Below, one piece after another: positions 50,801 through 60,319 of a DNA stretch of 64,000 nucleotides. Under the pieces are notes generated by a model. It was not told where the DNA came from and searched no databases. It saw only the letters and a list, made by a program, of their open reading frames with translations. The translations under genes were made by a program, and so were the position numbers. How positions within the stretch are numbered: position 1 is the stretch's first letter; every line of letters begins with the position of its first letter. Source of the stretch: Tritrichomonas foetus (Eukaryota > Parabasalia > Tritrichomonadida > Tritrichomonadidae); the NCBI GenBank assembly GCA_001839685.1, contig MLAK01000145.1, forward strand, positions 67,557 through 131,556. Direction: 5' to 3'.

Positions 50801-51000
50801 TACGAATACCATCCATCATCTGAAGTGTTTGGCTGTTTAACGCGAATTTCGGCGATAAAATTATAAACTGAACCGATTGGCTTTAAAGCAATTCCTTTTG
50901 CTGGGTTTCCGCCACCCAACTCTGGAAGTGAACCGTAAATAATTGGTAAATTGCCTCCTCTGCGGTTTGCTTTTAGGTGAAACTTTAAAAAGAACGTCAT
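47875..51000 (-). CDS. DPE2-like GH77 4-alpha-glucanotransferase homologue with CBM20 modules, catalytic motifs apparently lost
   Basis: A 1041-residue protein. Starch-binding CBM20 modules are clear at about 107-210 (ELFIVGDCKELGNWQPQGAQ) and 249-350 (QLAIVGDCAELGEWEPENAL); residues 1-95 look like a third, degenerate one (YGSLPELGGGNPAKGIAL). A GH77 domain follows from about 365 (FSLRTNESCGIGQYSDV), with the long insertion between about 680 and 860 typical of plant DPE2. DPE2 moves glucose between maltose and glycogen or heteroglycan in the cytosol. The nucleophile Asp654 is kept in LDHILGFFRTW. But RIDH has become QLDH, the GEDLG acid/base motif is replaced by AQETC (Q872), HD before STLRGWW is PD (P923), and KGDLPIGVD reads KCELTYGVP. 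It may therefore bind glucan without cutting it. The stop reads TAAAG. Confidence 0.85.
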   Translation of the reverse strand: MTFFLKFHLKANRRGGNLPIIYGSLPELGGGNPAKGIALKPIGSVYNFIAEIRVKQPNTSDDGWYSYCYRPPFGTIVHETVPKRYLPKFSSNLEIYDSSEAATAICELVVRFRVKCHTNFGEELFIVGDCKELGNWQPQGAQQLFYEEETDSWIGDVCFPLQSSARTIQYKYFISGDVNDVRWEPEENHIIHLDSTSSPAYVEVSDTFRWVDPIMSVFTRSAFTDVLTKRKYPVAPPRISPNSVLPNQVSINFTVMCPHVRRNQQLAIVGDCAELGEWEPENALFLADADFPIWNGAVTLSRNSLPFEYKYVIFDRDSGEYIWESAGNRKCYGITSSTVDFCYPATVIVSDWYVSPNRDMFKGMAVQCPIFSLRTNESCGIGQYSDVRSLVDMCRQIGASMIQILPINDTTEKGDIDDSSPYKAISCFALHPIYINMLEILPNLPSDIYNDILSRRCEFEQKREVDYQQVYRFKIDALRRIYSKVETDLEHDKEFKDFCQENEEWLKPYSLFCLLRDEYKTADFRKWPEHSLVTTDEIDCLFETYRDEALFTYWVQYICDRQFKASREYATASGIVLKCELTYGVPANSAECWANRKLFNLDTCIGAPPDAVHTEGINYHVPSYNWTAMRADNFSWWRLRLKRFSDLFHAAQLDHILGFFRTWQIPVDSSFRSILGHYSPCNPLTRQELESRGLWDIDRYVKPYIRFHTLQQKFQDEAANIAKEYFEPLNINPDDDFYEFKERCNTELKMNELLSSTIWEKGKRDHYRACLLQLLSNVILIPDESNAENQDRSQDKFHFRSDVTVEHVEPTPTGPRVFPSQSWLELDTKQRQAILEMYQEYNYKRQVGIWVSEAIPKLEMLQGSTNLLLFAQETCPIAEELDHEIESKSILSLRVPRFPKDTKQSYDPTSDFQYMAQVSPSLPDTSTIRGWWEENKNTTLAYWRDELEEEEQVPEFCFSNVLIKILKKNLESDSMWCTFLLQDIVDVFDRLRKQYPDEERIFHPDKKAGWVYRYPWTLEELVNDSEWTNFVHDLVKDTKRD

Positions 51001-52114
51001 AATAGGTGTTTATTTTTCAAATTGAATTTATCACTTTTTTCTTTCAATTCCTCAATTCACTCATTTATTTTCTGAAACAGTCTTCAATTTTGAATGAATT
51101 TTTGGTCACATTTTCAAATTGGTATTATGAAAAAGTTATGTCATGTTATCAAAAAGTTAGAGCTTCTTTTGGTATTAACGGTTAATGGTGAAATGGCAAT
51201 TCATCAATATCAGATGATCTTGAATTCAAAAAAAAGTGATTGCCGAAGCTTCAGTTATTTATTCTTGAATATATTTTTGTGATTTTATGGAACTATCAAA
51301 GAAATTTTGATGTTACTCTTGAAAAAACCTAAATAGTATTTTAAATAATTAGGGAGGTGTAATATATTGTTCCTAAATTATAATATTATAAAAGGAATAT
51401 GTATTCATAGAAAATTTTGGTTGAAGCAATTAAATTATCGTCTTGATTATTATCGAGAATATATTTTACTATGATAATGAGCAGATACTCTCGAATATAT
51501 AATGCACATCTGGTATCGTAAACAAACAGTTTTCTCTAGAAAATGATAAAAGTTAAAAAGGTTTTGCCAGTATTTTCGACTATAGGTATTAATTTTGATA
51601 GTGACAAAATATATTAAGGATATCCTTAATAAAAAAAGAGATATGGTAATTGTGAGGTTTGTTATTACATTTTTATCATTTGGTTTGACATGAAACTGCC
51701 AAATAAACGCATTAATTTCGAATATGTCAAGATGTATACAAACTAACTAGCTCTAGATGTAGAAGACCATTGAGAGATCTAAATGAATAATTGTTGATAT
51801 TATTGTCATCTAAAAATTATTTAATTGTAATCCTATTAATAATATATAAATATTATAATTTAAAAATCAAGATACAGAGAAAACCAAATCCAAAAAAAAA
51901 TTGTGAGAAAAAAATAAACCCAACAGAAATTTCTGAGAATTATTGAGATAAAAAGGTATTTTATAGCATTAATATCTTGATTATTTCTTATCATAAATCG
52001 TGCTTTTTATTATCATATGACCCTCCATCGAAAATTATAATGTTTTCCAAAATACAAAAATGAAGTATAAAAAAAATATTAATAATTTTGATATAAATAA
52101 AAAAAATTTAGGCA
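51001..52114. other. 1.1-kb intergenic stretch, no gene seen
   Basis: AT-rich. A 62-codon ORF at 51094-51282 is not convincing. CACTTTTTT near 51032-51040 is a near-match of the recurring heptamer. Confidence 0.5.
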
Positions 52115-52309
52115 TCAATGAGAAGATTNTCTAAATGGCGAGTCATCAGAAAATTCACTTGGCATCGAGTCTGGAAAAAAACATATTGGATTCCATTTTT
52201 CTTGATTTGGTCTTTCAATCGTTGTATCTGTATCCCTGCTTGAGAATGTGCTGTTGAGGACTGCCAGTCTATTTTCTTCATATACTAAAATTTTATGACA
52301 GAAAAGATT
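52115..52309 (-). pseudogene. orphan coding-like fragment (C-terminal gene relic)
   Basis: Sixty-five open codons on the minus strand without an ATG. They read NLFCHKILVYEENRLAVLNS, then TFSSRDTDTTIERPNQEKWN, then PICFFPDSMPSEFSDDSPFR to a stop at 52115-52117. The balanced composition (W, C, P, E, D, R) is unlike random AT-rich DNA, so this is probably the tail of a lost gene or a short terminal exon. One base is n (52129). No family is recognised. Confidence 0.4.
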
Positions 52310-52900
52310 TCAATACATTCATATTTGTCAAATGGAAATTGAATTAATTCAACATCACTGAGTTAAAACTATCAAAATTTTCGCGATTTTTAATTAAAAA
52401 TCGATAGAAGAAGTGTAAATAGAATTATGGGAAGCAGTATTATAATCTTTGTGATTCTTGGAAAAAAAGCTTCTCACAATTTTTTTTTAGGCTTTCTCCA
52501 AAATCGCTCTTTTTTCGGTTTAATTGTTGCAAAATTTCAAAACTATGAATAAATATGGCTCATAACTATAAAAAATAGATTTAACAATTGACTGAAAGCT
52601 GTTCACCCGAAAACTGAAACAATAGCTTCTTCAGAATCATTTTCGAAATATTTTTGAATTCGGCCATTTGCGAAGTTTGCGATAAGGGAAATTTTCGTCA
52701 TTCTTTTAGCTATTTGGGTTTTGATTTTTGACTGATGGTATTAAGTAATACTGATGATAAGGATCATTTTAGTGATTTCGTACGTTAAGACTATTTAGTT
52801 TGTATACATCTATATGTCATCAAAAAAGTTATCAATTGAGAAAGTCATTCAGTAAAAAAACGGTTTTGGCAATAATTTTCTTTTAAAAATCATTTTTATC
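52310..52900. other. intergenic, no gene seen
   Basis: AT-rich promoter side of the broken BTB/F5-8C gene; AAAAAAGTTA near 52824-52833 contains the recurring heptamer. Confidence 0.5.
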
Positions 52901-54301
52901 ATGATGAAGAAAACTTTAACATTATCATACAAAGGACTTAAAAATATTCTTCCAGATATGAAATTTAAAGAACCTTTCACATTTTATATTGGTAAAAAAG
53001 CTTTAAAAGTCAATCGATCTGTTGCAGATTTTCTTTCTCAAAAAATTTCTCAATTTCATTTTCTTGGTGAAAATATTAATTCCCTTTTTCTTGATCCAAA
53101 ATTATTTCTTCAAAATATTTCATTGAATGATGAAAAAGCTGTCAAAGAAGAAGAAATTGAAGAACGATTATTTTCTATTCTTCAACAAATGATTGAAGGA
53201 GAAGAAATAAAGATTGAAGAGAACGAACTGAATTATTTTTATTTTTTATCACACGAATTGAAAAATGACGAAATTCTTTTTAAAATCCAACAACTTATTT
53301 CATATGAAATCACAAACAATAATTGGGAAAAACTTTTTCAACAAAATTCATTTTTATTTAAAACAACAAATATTTTNCCACAAACATTTGTTGATTTTTT
53401 TTCAGAATCTTTTCATCAAATTTCGAATAAAATCATTGATAAATATTTACAACAAGATCTTTCGATTGAAATGATTGAAAGTATTATTTCTAATGAAAAA
53501 TTGCAATTAAGAAATGAAGATCAATTGATTGATTTTATTTTCAAATTAGAATCATCATCAAAATTATCGCAATATTCTAATTTTCATTTGATATTATTGT
53601 TAGAAAATGTTGAATTTGAAATGTTGAGTGAAGAATCATTTCAAAAATTCATTCAAAACTTTGATTATAATGATCTGACAAATAAGTTATGGTTTAAACT
53701 TTGTTCATGTTTTCATCCTAATCACTTAATATCACAACATTCTTTTAATTCACGCTATCCCATCAAAGCTATTCCATATCATCAAGAAACATCCAATCGA
53801 TTCTGTGGAATTATTCATCGTCTTACAAAAGAATGTTGTGACAATGTTCATGATAAAGGAATTGTTGATGTGACTTCATCTTCTGTATATCATGTTCATT
53901 ATTCTCAAAATGCTGTTGATTTAGAAAATAAAACCAATTATTTCCATTCAGATAACATACCAAATAGTTGGATTTGTTATGATTTTAAAGAAAAAAGAAT
54001 TCAACCAACGCATTATTCTATAAGATCTAGACATGATTGTGACAAAGGTGGAGCAAATTTACAAGCATGGGTTATTGAATGATCAAATGAAGAAGGGAAC
54101 TGGATTGAATTGGATTCGCGAAATAATGAAACAAGTCTTGATTTTCGAAATGCCGAAAACACATTTGCAATCACCAAACATTGTGACGAATATTTCCAAA
54201 AACTTCGACTTCGCATTACATGTGTAGATAGTTCTGGATGTTATTTGATAGTAATCTCATCATTAGAATATTATGGGAAATTTTGTATGATCAAAAATTG
54301 A
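52901..54301 (+). pseudogene. BTB-like/BACK plus F5/8-type C protein gene interrupted by one in-frame TGA
   Basis: The frame starts MKKTLTLSYKGLKNILPD and runs 393 codons to a TGA at 54080-54082. It then continues open in the same frame for 72 more codons to a TGA at 54299-54301. The stop falls inside the F5/8-type C domain, directly after QAWVIE; the next residues are SNEEGNWIELDSRNN. In the relative at 46271 the same place reads WVIEGSSDGQSW, so the TGA stands where a Gly codon (GGA) is expected, a one-base change. The downstream part keeps domain-like sequence (LRLRITCVDSSG, LEYYGKF). Residues 14-115 are BTB-like and 115-270 helical. Base 53377 is n. The gene is either newly broken or misread; truncated protein would lack half of the discoidin fold. 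Confidence 0.75.
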
Positions 54302-55089
54302 TTTACTGAAAAAACAAGTCATGAAAAATATCATAAAATAATTTACTTCATTAATCATTGCTATTATTAGATTATTTATTAATAGTTCGTTTTTTCTTTA
54401 TCAGCATCCTTTGCATTCGAATAGCAAGAAAAAATAGATTTAATTTTTTCACTCTGATATTTATCTTCTACTTGTATAGTTGCTTGTATTAAAGGTTTTA
54501 GATAAAAAATATGAGCAAATACTGAAAAAAAATATTTATCAATTTTCTTAGATTATACTAAATAATATTCTTATCCTTTACTCATGATTTCCTCTTAGTA
54601 AAAATGTAACCACATAACTCAAGATAAATCCTACTTATAAGAAATTTTGCACTAAGATTGCTTGACTCACAAAATAACGTAATTTTGATTCAAGTTTCTT
54701 TTATTTTCTTGATTCTTTGTAACAATATATCCAAAACTTTTCGACATGACAAACATCTGAATTACATTTACCTTTAAAAGTCGAAATTTTTTCATTGTTA
54801 TTTTAACTTTTCCGTATTGTTGGATTCCATATTCAATACTAGAGCTCTAAGTCTTTGAGAATACCCATGAGGAGAATTTTCTCAATTGTAAACATAAGCT
54901 TCAACAATTGTACTTATTTTTTGAAAACTCGGACATGACCCACATATATTAACTTTCTGGAGTTTCGAGAGACATCAGAAACATGCAATTTTATCACAAA
55001 ATAAATTTATAATATATATATATTCCTAAAAACGTTTGATATGCATCATAACCAGAACATGAATATTTCCTATTAACAAATTTATTTAC
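54302..55089. other. 0.8-kb convergent intergenic stretch, no gene seen
   Basis: AT-rich with stops in all frames and a short TA run near 55012-55022. Confidence 0.55.
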
Positions 55090-56679
55090 TCACAAATTTT
55101 TTTTTCGAATTAATAATTCATGTAATTTAACAACACACCGTTGGAGATGTTCAATATCAGCTGTTAAAACCCATGTGCCTCTTTCTTCTTGTGTTCCAAT
55201 ATCTTCCATAGAAAGAATTGGATACTTAGCAATTACATTGGATATACGTTTGTAGATAGAAGCATGACGAGCAAACTTATGTAATAAAACACGAAGTTCT
55301 TTATTTTCTATAAAATACTGAGAAGCTTGAGCTAAAACTTTGGTTGCTAATGGTGACTCACAAAAATTTTCAGGAATGCCCATTTCATTGATGGAGGGTT
55401 CAGCTGGTATTGATTCAATAAGCTCTTCATAATCATTATTAATAGTAATCGCTTCAATCTGTAAATCCCGTAATAAATCAATAAGCGGTTCAACATCTGT
55501 TCCTTTTAGTTCAGCATATTCTCGTTTCACTTTAGCTATTTCTGCCCGTATTGCTTCCATTTCATCTTTCATATTAAAAACTTCTTGTTCAGCATCAAGT
55601 CTTTTTTCGATTTCTTGTCTTAATCTAATTTTCATTTCTTTCTGTTTTAAAACCTCATCTTCTTCATCATGCATCTTTCTCATTCGATTTACTGCAATTT
55701 TTGATTTCTTTTGATTAAACTGTGAAATTTTTTCTTGGGCTTCTTTTAACTGCATTTTATACATATGTGCTTTGGCTTTTTTTGTTTGAAATTTATTGTT
55801 GAACTGTTTTTCTGCATCATGCATTTTCGACATTTTTTGTTGAAGATTATAATTTTTTGTTTGTAAGTCAGTATATCGATTTCTCATATCTAAATTTTTT
55901 TCAATTACGCCATTTAAGTTGTCTTGGAGTTGTTCAATAATAGAATCTCTATCTTTTAAATCATCTCTTAATTTATTACCAACCTTTTTTAGCCTTGTTT
56001 TATCATTATCAAATTTTCTTAATTTTTGTCTAAGTTTTTCAATTTCTATGTTTAATTGTTCAATTTGCGCAAGCTCGCGTCTTTCACTTCTGGCATCAGC
56101 TAATTGAATTTTCAATACTTTAATATCTTGGTCCATTTCGAAATTTTCTCTATTTAATTGTCGAATTTCTTCATCTTTGTTTTCAAGATCATGATTTAAT
56201 TGTTCATATTTTGTCGACAATTTTTCAAAGTTATTCTTCAATTCATCAATTTGATTACTTTTTTTATCTAACATTTCACCGAGTTCACGAAACGCTTCTT
56301 CAGCTGGAATTTTCGCTTGAAGTAGATGATTTAAAGTATCAACTAGATGCAACTTTTGCTTTTTAATATCTTCCCGTAATTCTTCTGCCTCTTTTAAATT
56401 CATATTTGATTGAATATAATTTTGCTGTCGTAATTCATCGATCATTTGGCTTAATTGTTGAATCATTTTATTTCTTTCTTGAACAATGGATGCTTGCGTG
56501 TTTGCTGATTCCTGTGCTTCGTAAAGTTGCTTTTGAAGATCTGAAAACATACGCGACCATTCTTTGATTTGATCGTTTCTTTTTTCGAGGGCTTCAACGA
56601 GCTGTTTCATTTTCTGTTCGGCGTTTACTATTCTTTGACGAAGAACTGCATTCTCTTCTCGAATATCATGTTCCTCCAT
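55090..56679 (-). CDS. Long coiled-coil protein, function unknown
   Basis: 529 residues from the ATG at 56679; the frame extends to 56712 but only with a GTG. Residues 1-400 are almost continuous heptad coiled coil (ENAVLRQRIVNAEQKMKQLV, IEKLRQKLRKFDNDKTRLKK, RQEIEKRLDAEQEVFNMKDE). A globular-looking C-terminal segment follows at about 440-525 (SPLATKVLAQASQYFIENKE, LRVLLHKFARHASIYKRISN, then TWVLTADIEHLQRCVVKLHE). That end may be a conserved interaction module. The build is like coiled-coil structural or ciliary proteins, but no named family is recognised. ACTTTTT lies at 56762-56768, 83 bases upstream. Confidence 0.82.
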   Translation of the reverse strand: MEEHDIREENAVLRQRIVNAEQKMKQLVEALEKRNDQIKEWSRMFSDLQKQLYEAQESANTQASIVQERNKMIQQLSQMIDELRQQNYIQSNMNLKEAEELREDIKKQKLHLVDTLNHLLQAKIPAEEAFRELGEMLDKKSNQIDELKNNFEKLSTKYEQLNHDLENKDEEIRQLNRENFEMDQDIKVLKIQLADARSERRELAQIEQLNIEIEKLRQKLRKFDNDKTRLKKVGNKLRDDLKDRDSIIEQLQDNLNGVIEKNLDMRNRYTDLQTKNYNLQQKMSKMHDAEKQFNNKFQTKKAKAHMYKMQLKEAQEKISQFNQKKSKIAVNRMRKMHDEEDEVLKQKEMKIRLRQEIEKRLDAEQEVFNMKDEMEAIRAEIAKVKREYAELKGTDVEPLIDLLRDLQIEAITINNDYEELIESIPAEPSINEMGIPENFCESPLATKVLAQASQYFIENKELRVLLHKFARHASIYKRISNVIAKYPILSMEDIGTQEERGTWVLTADIEHLQRCVVKLHELLIRKKNL

Positions 56680-57210
56680 ATAATAAACGTACTCTAATAT
56701 TTTCCATTTCACAATTCTTAATTTTCCATCTCATAATGCTATTAGGAGTTGAAAACGCCTAACTTTTTCAACACCTATTTGTTCTTAAATTGAATGGCTT
56801 ATTATCGTAAAAAATAATAAAATAATGATATCTCTCCTTCTCTAAAATTTTATTGCTTGCCATTAACTGCATATATATAACTTATTACAAATAGTATAAA
56901 AATACATATACTGGGCAATAATTTTCGATTTTAAAGGTCTAAAAGTATAACCGTGAACACTTTTCAGTATTTTGACTTTTCATTTGACCTTAGATGTTCA
57001 TAATTAAACCTGTCGCAATTTAGATCATTTTTATATCAACATCAAAAAGTTCGCGATGATAGAATTTTTCATTGAAAATTGAGAAAAAACGATCAATTTG
57101 AAGACAAAAGGAAAAGACGAAAAAGAGAAGATAAAAAAATATTAAAGAGTTTTTTACCTATATAAATGAGAATGTTTTCCGAATCAAAAATGCACCTCAC
57201 AAATAAAGTT
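56680..57210. other. intergenic, no gene seen
   Basis: Promoter side of the coiled-coil gene and 3' flank of the Siw14-like gene; contains ACTTTTT at 56762-56768. Confidence 0.5.
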
Positions 57211-57741
57211 TCATTGTAAGTGTTTCAGCCAATCAGGTAAATGGTTGTGCTCTATAATTGAATAGTCGGGCGCATACAGTTCAATATATTGCTGGTCAAG
57301 TGGCCTGTATTTTATTCCGGCATATCTTCGATATTCTTCGAATATTGAAGTTAGTGTCCATGCCTGGAGTTTTCGAAGGCAGCCAATAACGGTACCTGTT
57401 CTGTGCTTTCCCTTATTGCAGTGAATGTAAATCGGATGGTTTCGAACGTCTGTCATGTGGGTGAGAGCTTGGTCCATTAATTCTGGTGGAATAACTTTTA
57501 TCGGCTCGTGGTTTCCTTCCATTTGGACGTTGAATAGCTGCATACCATTTTTCTCGAGAAACTCTCGGTTTGTAGGCGAATATTCTTCGGGGCAAAGGAA
57601 TAAAATCGATTTAATTCCCAAGCGTTTGAGAAATGGGAAATTCCTGAAGTTCGGATATGATCCTCTGTAGATTCCTTTGACGACGAGCGAAAAATTGGTC
57701 GGTGGAATGAGAGATTCTTCAGAATTACCTTGCGAAGACAT
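57211..57741 (-). CDS. SIW14: Siw14/PFA-DSP-type phosphatase (inositol pyrophosphate phosphatase candidate)
   Basis: A 176-residue protein covering the whole atypical dual-specificity phosphatase fold. Landmarks: PPTNFSLVVKGIYRGSYPNF (13-32), LKRLGIKSILFLCPEEYSP (38-56), general-acid region near 72-80, and the signature loop HCNKGKHRTG (107-116) with nucleophile Cys108 and Arg114. RKLQAWTLTSIFEEYRRYAG and RPLDQQYIELY follow. The KGKHRTG loop is that of plant and fungal PFA-DSPs. Yeast Siw14 removes the 5-beta-phosphate of inositol pyrophosphates, and that activity is the best guess here. All catalytic residues are intact. GC content is higher than in the neighbours. Confidence 0.92.
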   Translation of the reverse strand: MSSQGNSEESLIPPTNFSLVVKGIYRGSYPNFRNFPFLKRLGIKSILFLCPEEYSPTNREFLEKNGMQLFNVQMEGNHEPIKVIPPELMDQALTHMTDVRNHPIYIHCNKGKHRTGTVIGCLRKLQAWTLTSIFEEYRRYAGIKYRPLDQQYIELYAPDYSIIEHNHLPDWLKHLQ

Positions 57742-58529
57742 TTCTGCATTAACCGTGTTCTATTCACCATAACCGTCTCAGTTATATAGAAAAACATTTT
57801 TCGAGGATTTTTATTCAAAAATTCGCGGAGAGCTACGCATGTTGATAGAATAACAACAAAGGAGCAGAAAGGGAAATATCAATACTTTTTAAAGTATTAT
57901 CATTTCATAAAGAATTCCATTTTTTTCATCAAAACAACGCCATAATTATCAAATTTGAATGATTTAAATTTATTTTACTTAAACATTAATCAATGCATTT
58001 TTATAATACATTTGAGTGATTTGTATAGAGTAAAATCTTCTATTTTATGAACTCGCGCATGATTTTAAAAGATATCTTGTAAACCTTTTTCTTACTCTTT
58101 TAAAAACTTCTGATTTTAGTACTCATAAATTTAATCATCTAAAATCACCTATTAAATTTCCATAACATATTCACACAAATATTCCTAAATTGAATCATTC
58201 ACTATTTGGTAAATGAAACATTGATAAAGCAGCACATTTTTATATAAGCAAGAGTAAAATATTACGTGAACAGATAACCTAAAGTTTTTCATCCCGTAGT
58301 TACACCATCATGATAAGAATGAGAATAAATTTTTTTATAAAATTATTACCACATGATTGCATTCTGTAGGAGTTCATACATGAAACAAAAACCTACAAAT
58401 GCGCACCATTTTAAAATCAATAGCTAAAAATATGAAAAAATGTAGAAAAACAAGAAAATTCAATGAAATTTGTTGTTAAAAAGATAAAAAATTTGGAATT
58501 TCACATATCCTCAACCATTAATTAATATT
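57742..58529. other. 0.8-kb intergenic stretch, no gene seen
   Basis: AT-rich, stops in all frames. Confidence 0.55.
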
Positions 58530-59816
58530 TTACGGTTTCTTTGGTGTCGACGGTGCCGTTGCTGACGATCTTAACTGCCTCTGGGCCATTTTTATCTTCG
58601 TCGACTCTATTTGTTTCAAAAGTTTTTCTTCTTCTTTCGAAGCTTTTTCACGAATGTCGTCGATTTTCTTTCTCATTGCATTTTCGTCTGCATGGAACTG
58701 GGTTACTGTTCTTTCAAGTGCTTTTCTACGCCTTGTTACTTCCTCTTGAAGTTTGGCGTTATTTACAATCAGTTCAGCAATCTCCTGTTCGCTCTTTTTC
58801 ATTCCACTGTCATGTTCAGCCTTTACTTGGTCGAGAATTGCGAACATTGATTCAATTGTCGCTTCTGGTGGAACATTTGCATTTGGTACTTTTTTACCTT
58901 GCCATTTTTTGACAAGAGGGATAACACGAGTTGTTGAATAAGTTTGTGTTGCCTGCTTAGTCTCGACAGTCTTCAAACTATTCTTTTTCTTTTGGATTTC
59001 TTTCATCAACTCACGCCATTCTTCTTGAAGTTCAACTTTTTCTTTTTGCCAATTGACAGCAGCATCGTGAGCAGCTTTTTGCTTCTGTTTCTCTGCTTTG
59101 TCCTCTTCATCAACTGCTTTATATTCATCAATTCGGTCTTGAATTTCTGCGATTTCGTTTTCAACCTGTCTTAATTCATTTTGAAGAGAAATGATGGCTT
59201 TTTCTGTATCTAAACGGCCACCACCAAGTCCATCTGCATCACTGGCACGATCCAGTAATGATGAAAGAGCTCCCTGTGCTTCTCTTTTGAGATCCTCCAT
59301 CATTCGAATTTCATTTTGGCGCTCGGTGATCTGATCTTGAACGTAGTTCAACTCACGAGTAGACCTGACGCATTCGCTGTTTGCAAAACGAATTTTTTCT
59401 TGTAATTCAACAATTTGATTTTGAGCGTTATCGAATTCGTTTCGTAGAGTAGTTAACCTGTCTTCTGAATTTGCTTGTTCGTCTTCAAGCTGGGCGACCT
59501 CAGCACGAAGAGGTGGGATGAGATTGCGCTTATCTTTTAAGATATTTGCATGTTCTTCGTTAAACTCCATGGCTGTATCGTCCTCGGAATTAATCGTATG
59601 TTCAGGGATTGTCGATGGCTTGAGGTATTGGAAAAGTTTGTTCGCGTTCTGGAAACGTAAAATATCTGCTTGCAATTCACTGATATTTAAGTTCAATTGT
59701 TGAACTAAGAGTTTTTCGTTCTCAATCGATTCGTTGAGCTCAGCAACTTGAGCTTCTTTCTGTGAAATTGTGGATTCCGAATCTTCTTGATGCTGATTCG
59801 ACTTGATATCAGACAT
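58530..59816 (-). CDS. Coiled-coil protein, function unknown
   Basis: 428 residues from the ATG at 59816 (the two codons upstream begin with TTG). Most of the chain is charged coiled coil (EAQVAELNESIENEKLLVQQ, LEDEQANSEDRLTTLRNEFD, EEVTRRRKALERTVTQFHAD). One break near 190-205 is GLGGGRLD, and another, more compact stretch is TRVIPLVKKWQGKKVPNANV, PPEATIESMFAILDQVKAEH. The tail is basic, Ser/Thr/Pro-rich (SSATAPSTPKKP). It is gene-like in codon use and length but not recognised. A structural cytoskeletal role is only inferred from the build. Confidence 0.82.
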   Translation of the reverse strand: MSDIKSNQHQEDSESTISQKEAQVAELNESIENEKLLVQQLNLNISELQADILRFQNANKLFQYLKPSTIPEHTINSEDDTAMEFNEEHANILKDKRNLIPPLRAEVAQLEDEQANSEDRLTTLRNEFDNAQNQIVELQEKIRFANSECVRSTRELNYVQDQITERQNEIRMMEDLKREAQGALSSLLDRASDADGLGGGRLDTEKAIISLQNELRQVENEIAEIQDRIDEYKAVDEEDKAEKQKQKAAHDAAVNWQKEKVELQEEWRELMKEIQKKKNSLKTVETKQATQTYSTTRVIPLVKKWQGKKVPNANVPPEATIESMFAILDQVKAEHDSGMKKSEQEIAELIVNNAKLQEEVTRRRKALERTVTQFHADENAMRKKIDDIREKASKEEEKLLKQIESTKIKMAQRQLRSSATAPSTPKKP

Positions 59817-60319
59817 CTTCAAATGCCTTCAAATAAAACCAAATTTGGCCATATAAATTGACCATATTATAACCAATTGAAAAAAGAAATTTGACCTTTT
59901 TCTCGGAAATATTCGAATATGATTAAACGGTCATGTTAATTCAAATTTTAGAATAATATAATAAACGGGCACTTTATCAAAAATGAATAAATGAAGTGAT
60001 CTTGTGTGAATGATTCACTCTATCGTTATTACTTTTTCATAATCAATGTGGTCATAATTTGTGGATATAAATAATGAAAAAGTGGTACATAATTATCTTT
60101 GATAGATTGTTTTCATGAATTCAAAAACCAAATTCGAATATTAAGAGATCTATAAAAAAATATTATATCAATTATAACTTGTGAAGAAACTATGATTCCA
60201 CATGAAATAGAAAATCTTTTTACTTTCTTTCAAATTATTTCAATTTCAGAATATTTTTGTGTGAATGAAGGCTTCCTTCGCTTTCTTGTCCATTTTTCAA
60301 TTTTATTTAACTTCACATT
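59817..60319. other. intergenic, no gene seen
   Basis: AT-rich. GACCTTTTTC close to 59894-59903 is a near-match of the recurring heptamer upstream of the coiled-coil gene. Confidence 0.5.
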
